Shown: positions 58,141 through 64,000 of the stretch, piece after piece
Layout of the letters: each line of letters begins with the position of its first letter
Numbering within the stretch: the stretch's first letter is position 1
Source: JACRCG01 sp964524835
GTDB taxonomy: Bacteria; Desulfobacterota; Desulfuromonadia; Geobacterales; Pseudopelobacteraceae
NCBI GenBank assembly: GCA_964524835.1
Contig: CAZGEG010000004.1
Span: 62,001-126,000 of the forward strand
Direction: 5' to 3'
DNA length: 64,000 nt
The notes under the pieces: generated by a model
Database searches by the model: none
Told to the model about the DNA's origin: nothing
Seen by the model: only the letters and a program-made list of their open reading frames with translations
Position numbers and translations under genes: made by a program

Positions 58141-60189
58141 ATGAACTCAACACGTAAGTACCTCCTGCCGCTCATCCTATCTGCTTTGCAGCTGACAACC
58201 GCAAATGTGTCCGCGTCCCCTGACACCGACCTCACAAACATTCCATTGGAATCGCTGATGGAATTAAACGTGACCTCCGTTTCCAAAAAGTCACAGCCGA
58301 TCACGAATGCCGCAGCAGCCGTCTTTGTAATTACCCAGGAAGACATCAGGCGATCCGGCGTGACCACCATAGCGGACGCCCTCAGAATGGCACCCGGCAT
58401 CCAGGTGGCCCGAATTGACAGCAATAAATGGGCTATCAGCTCTCGAGGCTTTAATGGACGTTTTGCAAACAAGCTTTTGGTGCTCATGGATGGACGCAGT
58501 CTGTATACCCCCTACTTCCTGGGCGTCTACTGGGAGGTACAGGACACCCTCCTGGAAGATATCGACCGGATTGAAGTTATCCGCGGGCCGGGAGCGGCGC
58601 TCTGGGGAGCAAATGCGGTTAACGGCGTGATCAACATCATCACCAAGTCAGCTGAAATAACCAGATCTACGCTGCTCAATGCAGGCGGGGGATCATACGA
58701 GAAAGCATTCGCTGCGGCCCGTGTCGGTACTGCTCTCGGTGAGAACATTAATCTGAGGATGTATGCAAAGCATCAGCAGCGGGACAATTTTTCGCTGGAG
58801 TCCGGCGCGAACAGCAACGACCGGTGGCATACGACTCAAGGCGGGTTCAGGATGGATGCGCAACCCGGGTTGCGGGATACCCTTACGCTTCAGGGAGATT
58901 ATTACGACGGGCGGCTGGATGAAACGTATCTCCTCTACGATCACCCGGCAACATCGGTTCCGCCGTACAAGCGTGAGGCTCAGGCCAGCACGGCGGTACG
59001 GGGAGGAAATATCCTCTCTCGCTGGCAGAGATCATTTTCAGACACCAACAGCCTCTCATTGCAGCTGTATTACGACCATTCTGAATATGGCATGCTCGTT
59101 TCTCCTCAGACCTTCAATACTATTGACATTGACTTCCAGAACCGTTTTTCACTCTGCACGTCCCAGGACATCGTATGGGGAATCGGTTATCGCCACTACC
59201 AGTACGGGATCAGCAATACACCGACCCTCAGATTTAACACGACTAATGTAACCAACCATATTTTCAGCGCTTTTCTGCATGACGAGATAGCCCTCGTCCC
59301 ATCGAAAGTCTCCCTGATAATCGGCTCACGTTTTGAACAAAACGATTATTCCGGTTTTTCCTTCCAACCGAATGGACGCCTGCTCTGGATGATGACACCG
59401 CACAATTCGCTGTGGGGGGCCGTTTCCCGTGCCGTGCGCTCAAGCACCAAGGGAGAACAGGAGATTAATTACAACTATCGGTCTCTTGCACCGAGTACAC
59501 CCGCCAGCCCGACCCAGAATCCGTTGCCTATCCCTTTGAGGCTGGAGATCGATGGCAATCAGAATTTCAAGTCGGAAGAACTGCTGGCGTATGAAATCGG
59601 TTACCGGACCGAAGTCATGGCTCATCTCTCCTTCGATGTGGCGCTTTACTACAACGTGTATAAAAACTTGCGCGTGATAAGTCCGGGAACGGACTTCATG
59701 GAGCCGACCAATGCCGTCAAGCAGTACATTCTCAGCAATGACATGCGTGGCAGAGCGATCGGAGCGGAAGTTGCGGCAGACTGGACACCGCTCGACTGGT
59801 GGAGACTGCAGGCTGCTTACAGTTACCAGAATTTGAAAATGCAGCTTGAAGGCACAAGCGTTGACGAAATAAACAAGGGTAATGCCGAAGGGGACACACC
59901 CCGGCATCAGGCGTCGCTCCGTTCCGGTTTCGACCTGGGCCGGCAGGTGTCGCTCGATCTCTGGCTGCGGGGAACTGACCGTCTTGCTTCAATCGACGGC
60001 ACTTCCATACCCGGTTATGTAACCATGGACGTCAGAATGGCATGGAAACCGGTCAGGAATCTTGAATTTTCTGTTGTCGGACAGAATCTGCTCCATAAGC
60101 GCCACCAGGAATTTATCCCGGAATATATCAATACCCTGCCGTCCCAGGTCGTTCGCAGCGGCTACGGCAAAGTCACCTGGAAGTTCTGA
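58141..60189 (+). CDS. TonB-dependent outer-membrane receptor
   Basis: This 682-residue receptor has a signal peptide (about 1-25), a plug domain (ITQEDIRRSGVTTIADALRMAPG, VLMDGRSLY, IEVIRGPGAALWGANAVNGVINI) and a beta-barrel ending in KVTWKF with a terminal Phe. It belongs to the LESLMELNVTSVSKK group often found beside a YfiR protein and a sensor kinase. The cargo is unknown. The longer start at 58123 adds six residues. No strong ribosome site is visible. Confidence 0.93.
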   Translation: MNSTRKYLLPLILSALQLTTANVSASPDTDLTNIPLESLMELNVTSVSKKSQPITNAAAAVFVITQEDIRRSGVTTIADALRMAPGIQVARIDSNKWAISSRGFNGRFANKLLVLMDGRSLYTPYFLGVYWEVQDTLLEDIDRIEVIRGPGAALWGANAVNGVINIITKSAEITRSTLLNAGGGSYEKAFAAARVGTALGENINLRMYAKHQQRDNFSLESGANSNDRWHTTQGGFRMDAQPGLRDTLTLQGDYYDGRLDETYLLYDHPATSVPPYKREAQASTAVRGGNILSRWQRSFSDTNSLSLQLYYDHSEYGMLVSPQTFNTIDIDFQNRFSLCTSQDIVWGIGYRHYQYGISNTPTLRFNTTNVTNHIFSAFLHDEIALVPSKVSLIIGSRFEQNDYSGFSFQPNGRLLWMMTPHNSLWGAVSRAVRSSTKGEQEINYNYRSLAPSTPASPTQNPLPIPLRLEIDGNQNFKSEELLAYEIGYRTEVMAHLSFDVALYYNVYKNLRVISPGTDFMEPTNAVKQYILSNDMRGRAIGAEVAADWTPLDWWRLQAAYSYQNLKMQLEGTSVDEINKGNAEGDTPRHQASLRSGFDLGRQVSLDLWLRGTDRLASIDGTSIPGYVTMDVRMAWKPVRNLEFSVVGQNLLHKRHQEFIPEYINTLPSQVVRSGYGKVTWKF

Positions 60190-60228
60190 CTTTCTTAAAC
60201 CAAAGCAGTTATCGAAACGTGAACTCAT

Positions 60229-60762
60229 ATGATCTATTTCTGTAAAATTATCTGCTTCGTCATATTGACGCTCCATTCCCACGCCATCTCTGCGCACGCA
60301 GCGGAGGAGCGGCAGATAAGCGAGAGCCAGGCAAAAGCGGCATTCGTGTATAATTCAGTGCGTTATGTAAACTGGCCTTCGTCCGGCAGCAATACCGTTC
60401 TGATCGGAATTCTGGGAAAAGGTCCTCTTGCGCATGAATGGCAGAACATTTCCGGGAAATCCGTGAACAGCAGGAAGCTCCGCGTAGTAAAATCTAATGA
60501 TGTTGATGAATTGCTTGATTGTCAGATTGTTGTCATCGAAGAAACCAGTCCCCATAAACTGTCCCGCCTCCTGTTGTCACTGCGGCAATATCCGATCCTC
60601 ACTATCGGTGACTCGCCGCTTTTTACCGGCTCGGGAGGCTCCTTGAACATATCCCTGCGTGACAACCGCATCTCGTTCTCCGTCAACCTGGTCCAGACCC
60701 GCTCCGTCGGCCTTGAAATCAGCAGCAATCTGCTCAAGCTGGCAACCGAGGTAATCAAATGA
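60229..60762 (+). CDS. YfiR-family periplasmic protein (DUF4154)
   Basis: The 177-residue protein has a signal peptide (1-24) and YfiR-like motifs (KAAFVYNSVRYVNWP, ILGKGPLAHEW, ILTIGDSPLFTGSGG, ISFSVNLVQTRSVGLEIS, LLKLA). In Pseudomonas YfiR restrains the YfiN cyclase in the periplasm. Here its end overlaps the kinase start as ATGA, so it probably controls that kinase's periplasmic domain. Direct interaction is inferred. Confidence 0.9.
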   Translation: MIYFCKIICFVILTLHSHAISAHAAEERQISESQAKAAFVYNSVRYVNWPSSGSNTVLIGILGKGPLAHEWQNISGKSVNSRKLRVVKSNDVDELLDCQIVVIEETSPHKLSRLLLSLRQYPILTIGDSPLFTGSGGSLNISLRDNRISFSVNLVQTRSVGLEISSNLLKLATEVIK

Positions 60763-63206
60763 TTCATCGGATCTTGACAACTATCAGAAACAAATTTCGC
60801 GATACACCTATCCAGCGCAAAGTAATGTCGATCATGCTTTTGCAAAGCACCGCAGTTCTACTGCTGGTATCTCTGGCGTTCGTTGCCAACGTGGCAATTG
60901 TAAAGCATAAGGAGGTCAAGGATGATCTGGCTTCACTTGCCGACATTGTCGCTGTCAATGCAACTTCGGCACTGGTATTCGGCGACAGGAAAGCTGCGCA
61001 GGATACTCTGAATGGGTTGAAAGAGAAAAAACAGATACTCTCGGCCTTTATTTTAGACAGCGAAGAGTCGGTTTTTGTACAGTATCTCTCCGGACGTTCC
61101 ACCCACGGTAAAAATACTGATAGACATATTTGGGAAGCGGTTAATGCCGGCGGCTCTCTATGGCAAGGTGACATCGAGACCGTTAAGAACATTAATGTTG
61201 ATGGCCTTACCATCGGAAAGGTTTTGATCCGGTCCGACCTGTCATTATTATATTCACAACTCATCCATTTCATCATCATTATTGCCACGGTTTTTTTCTC
61301 GGCACTGCTGCTCACGTACGCGCTATCAAAAAGCTTACAGTTTGTTATCACCAGGCCGATTATCAAGCTTGTACAGACGATGCAGCAGGTCAGCAGCAAC
61401 GCCGATTTCTCACTTCGGGCTGAAGAGCGGAGTCAGGATGAGGTCGGCACACTGATTGAAGGCTTTAATTCCATGCTGGCCGAGATCCAGGTACGTGACC
61501 AGAGGATTTCAGATTACAATGAATCACTCGAAGACATGATTATCAACCGGACGGGGGAACTCACCGCAACGAACAAGAAGCTGGAAGCCGCAATCTCCAA
61601 TCTGCAGGTTGCAAAGAAAGCCGCCGAGACCGCAAATCTGGCGAAATCACAATTCCTGGCAAATATGAGCCATGAAATCAGGACCCCCATGAACGGAATC
61701 ATGGGAATGACCGAAGTGCTGCTGAAATCCGGACTTACCGCCCGTCAGCACCATTTTGCGGCGACAATCAAAACCTCCTCAGACTCACTTCTCGCCATCA
61801 TCAACGATATCCTTGATTTTTCAAAAATTGAAGCGGGACGGCTCACGTTGGAAATCATCCCCTTCAGCCTCCTTGACACTCTCAATGATCTTGTCGAAGT
61901 TTTTTCCGAGCAAGCCCGATGGAAGGAGATCGCTCTGAGAACAGACATTGATCAAGCAGTACCGAATTTTGTTGAAGGTGATCCCGTAAGATTACGACAA
62001 GTCCTTATAAATTTGATTAGCAACGCCCTGAAATTCACCGAACGGGGCGAAATATCACTCAAAGTTCATATTGTTGAACTTGTTCCCGAGCATATTGTTA
62101 TAAAATTCGAAGTCACAGACTCCGGCATAGGGATACGGCCGGAGGCGCTCCCGCAGATTTTTGACCGCTTTGCCCAGGCTGACGGCTCAACGACAAGACG
62201 TTTCGGCGGCTCCGGATTAGGACTTTCAATTGCGCGGCAACTCGCTGAACTTATGGGGGGCTCAATCGGAGTTGACAGTAAATACGGGGTCGGATCGAAC
62301 TTCTGGTTCACTGTCCGGTTGGCGCGATTCAGCGGCCAATTGCCTGAGACTTCCTGCACAACGATTGAAAACGACATGGACACTTACGCTGCCATCGGAT
62401 CGAGGGTACTTGTAGTAGAAGATACAAAGGTCAACTTTGAAGTTTGCTGTGAACTTCTGATGCACATGGGACACTATCCTATCGTTGTCAACAATGGAGT
62501 CGAGGCGGTGGATATTCTGCAGAAAGAACGCTTTGACCTGGTATTGATGGATTGCCAGATGCCGGTCATGGACGGCTATGAAGCAACCCGGAAATATCGG
62601 GAGTGGGAATTGACGCAGGGAGACAGTCGCCTGCCCATAATTGCCCTCACCGGAAATGCGATGGAACAGGATAAGCAGCTATGCCTTGATGCCGGCATGG
62701 ACGATTATCTGAAGAAACCATTTAACCTGAAACAGTTGAATGATATTTTATCCCGCTGGCTGCCGGGTACTTTTAAAAATGATTCCGTCAACCTGCCCGA
62801 AAAAACTTTAACCGCCATTCCTTTAGAGACACACTCCGGTTCCATGCCGCTTCTCGATCGAGCACCGCTGGATGCAATAAAAGAACTGAGGAGACCGGGA
62901 ACCCCTGATATTCTGGCAAAAGTTATATCGGTGTATGAAACCGATTCTCCGCAATTAATCATAACGATGCGAAACAGCCTCAAACAAAACAATACGGATG
63001 AGTTAATCAGAGCAGCACACAGTCTCAAAACGTCCAGCGCCATGCTTGGCGCGCAACTTCTGGCAGACCAGTGTCACAGTTTTGAAAAATTGTTGAGGAA
63101 TGGGGAGGAACTTCAGAATGCAAACACGATAATAGACAGGATAGAAACCATGTGCCAGTCGGCGACAATTATGCTGCGTAGCGAGCTTGAAGGGGAAGCC
63201 GGCTAG
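60759..63206 (+). CDS. hybrid histidine kinase with CHASE8-like sensor
   Basis: The 815-residue protein has TM1, a periplasmic CHASE8-like domain (VNATSALVFGDRKAAQDTLNGL), TM2, HAMP and a coiled coil. HisKA follows (FLANMSHEIRTPMNGIMGM), then HATPase (GSGLGLSIARQLAELMGG), a receiver (VLMDCQMPVMDGYEA) and a C-terminal Hpt domain (RAAHSLKTSSAMLG). It is coupled to the YfiR gene. No output regulator follows, so the phosphate target is elsewhere. The set resembles TonB receptor-YfiR-kinase operons of proteobacteria. Confidence 0.93.
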   Translation: MIHRILTTIRNKFRDTPIQRKVMSIMLLQSTAVLLLVSLAFVANVAIVKHKEVKDDLASLADIVAVNATSALVFGDRKAAQDTLNGLKEKKQILSAFILDSEESVFVQYLSGRSTHGKNTDRHIWEAVNAGGSLWQGDIETVKNINVDGLTIGKVLIRSDLSLLYSQLIHFIIIIATVFFSALLLTYALSKSLQFVITRPIIKLVQTMQQVSSNADFSLRAEERSQDEVGTLIEGFNSMLAEIQVRDQRISDYNESLEDMIINRTGELTATNKKLEAAISNLQVAKKAAETANLAKSQFLANMSHEIRTPMNGIMGMTEVLLKSGLTARQHHFAATIKTSSDSLLAIINDILDFSKIEAGRLTLEIIPFSLLDTLNDLVEVFSEQARWKEIALRTDIDQAVPNFVEGDPVRLRQVLINLISNALKFTERGEISLKVHIVELVPEHIVIKFEVTDSGIGIRPEALPQIFDRFAQADGSTTRRFGGSGLGLSIARQLAELMGGSIGVDSKYGVGSNFWFTVRLARFSGQLPETSCTTIENDMDTYAAIGSRVLVVEDTKVNFEVCCELLMHMGHYPIVVNNGVEAVDILQKERFDLVLMDCQMPVMDGYEATRKYREWELTQGDSRLPIIALTGNAMEQDKQLCLDAGMDDYLKKPFNLKQLNDILSRWLPGTFKNDSVNLPEKTLTAIPLETHSGSMPLLDRAPLDAIKELRRPGTPDILAKVISVYETDSPQLIITMRNSLKQNNTDELIRAAHSLKTSSAMLGAQLLADQCHSFEKLLRNGEELQNANTIIDRIETMCQSATIMLRSELEGEAG

Positions 63207-63237
63207 AGACGGCTCCCCCTCTGCACAGCCAGTTTGA

Positions 63238-64000
63238 TCAATACGAATAGGAGGATGATACGAATATTGTCCAGCTATTTGAGTTTGCGTCCTGAATGGC
63301 GTTGTTTCCGCCAAGAACCTGCGACTTGCCGCTGCCGAATTTGTAACTTCCACCGCACGAAATCGACGTATTTTTTGTAAAATGGCTTACGGTAAGACTT
63401 CCGCCATACATGTCGATATGTTCTTTCTGGTCTATGCCTCCTTCCACAACTTTTGGAGTATTTGCAAAGTCAGTGAACAGACCGCCGCGAATCGCCCAGT
63501 TTTTGTTGACATAATACTCTGCACCCAGCGCCCCGTTTATAACCGCTTCACGTTTATTCAAGCCGTCTACCCAGGTATAGTCAAAGGCTGAATAATAACT
63601 CAGATCTCCGGAAATCAGCAGCGAGCTGTCCGGAAAGAATGCAACTCCTGCGGTGACCTGATAAGGGTATTTCCGCTTGAAATCATATTCAACATACGTT
63701 CTTGAAGTCGAAGGCGTTGCTGCTTCATAAGATGTAGTTTGTTGTAATATTTCGGAAGTGAGCACAACTGTTTTTGAAAGTGTCAGGCCCAATGAAAGTT
63801 TGTCCATCGGCGCCCACATGACTCCGACAACCGGTTTAAGACCCCATTCGTCACTTTCCACGTAGCCGTTCGACCACTGATCAATTACTCCTGCCGCATT
63901 TACGTTAGAGGCGTTTAGTATCGCTTCCGTATTACGCTTATGAACATAGAGTGTTGCGCCGAATGACAGTGAATCGCTCACCTGGAGAGCAGCTGAAGGG
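63238..64000 (-). CDS. FadL/OmpP1-family outer-membrane transport protein (3' part)
   Basis: The frame is open to the window's right edge, so only the C-terminal part (about 254 residues) is seen. It has beta-barrel strands such as SLSFGATLYVHKR, GLTLSKTVVLTSEIL and TAGVAFFPDSSLLISGDLSYYS, and ends in SSYSY with an aromatic terminal residue. This resembles long-chain hydrophobic transporters of the OmpP1/FadL/TodX family. The internal GTG is not the start. It lies convergent to the kinase gene. Confidence 0.82.
   Translation of the reverse strand, partial: PSAALQVSDSLSFGATLYVHKRNTEAILNASNVNAAGVIDQWSNGYVESDEWGLKPVVGVMWAPMDKLSLGLTLSKTVVLTSEILQQTTSYEAATPSTSRTYVEYDFKRKYPYQVTAGVAFFPDSSLLISGDLSYYSAFDYTWVDGLNKREAVINGALGAEYYVNKNWAIRGGLFTDFANTPKVVEGGIDQKEHIDMYGGSLTVSHFTKNTSISCGGSYKFGSGKSQVLGGNNAIQDANSNSWTIFVSSSYSY

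Overview
The window looks like chromosome from a Desulfuromonadales bacterium (Geobacter/Pelobacter/Geotalea relatives). The evidence is a Gram-negative gene set (TonB receptor, FadL-type porin, lipoproteins), a small triheme c7-type cytochrome and a CHRD/heme lipoprotein. Signalling kinases and c-di-GMP proteins are dense, and lactate oxidation uses Lut-type and D-lactate dehydrogenase iron-sulfur enzymes. The species call is inference. No rRNA, tRNA, CRISPR, prophage or complete insertion sequence was recognised.

Layout. 1-1535 (-): MoxR ATPase and the start of a DUF58 protein. 1587-2186: two small genes facing each other across a bidirectional terminator. 2222-11212 (-): a pyrimidine operon pyrR-pyrB-pyrC-carA-[radical SAM]-carB-greA, headed by what reads as a PyrR attenuator. 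11437-12696 (-): M16 peptidase. 13118-24438: a lactate/energy block made of sucCD, divergent lutC-lutBA and lldP-D-lactate dehydrogenase, and a FadR-type GntR regulator. The sucC and lldP promoters share the same -35/operator arrangement, so they are probably one regulon. 24465-31843 (+): rmlC, a very large hybrid kinase, a DJ-1/HD-GYP fusion protein, a triheme cytochrome and a CHRD-cytochrome lipoprotein.

31982-35023 (-): a small accessory patch with a short type IA topoisomerase of mobile-element style and a Fic protein, separated by three copies of a 13-14 bp motif. 35374-37908 (-): zinc ABC transporter. 38085-38924 (-): CvfB-like RNA-binding protein. 39015-43316 (-): hisS-ruvB-Hda-like ATPase-J-domain/LRR protein. 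43405-48405 (-): REC-GGDEF, ComEC and a secreted duplicated-domain protein. 48525-51765 (+): a hybrid kinase overlapping a REC-HD-GYP regulator. 51829-53987 (-): an acidic Cys protein, fbp and a metallo-beta-lactamase protein. 54260-56560 (+): a GAF-GspE ATPase. 56553-57941 (-): a zinc-ribbon membrane protein and a LysR regulator. 58141-63206 (+): TonB receptor-YfiR-CHASE8 hybrid kinase operon. 63238-64000 (-): 3' part of a FadL/OmpP1-family gene.

The most unusual structure is a pair of nested palindromic intergenic elements (7161-7274 and 20403-20523). They share an invariant core, but the paired arms differ in sequence while still pairing, and both sit inside operons in the same orientation relative to transcription. 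Other signals worth following are the shared sucC/lldP operator, the DJ-1/HD-GYP fusion, the J-domain/LRR protein in the ruvB operon, and a second repeat pair (38941-38999, 56934-56994). All domain calls come from reading motifs by eye; no database search was possible.
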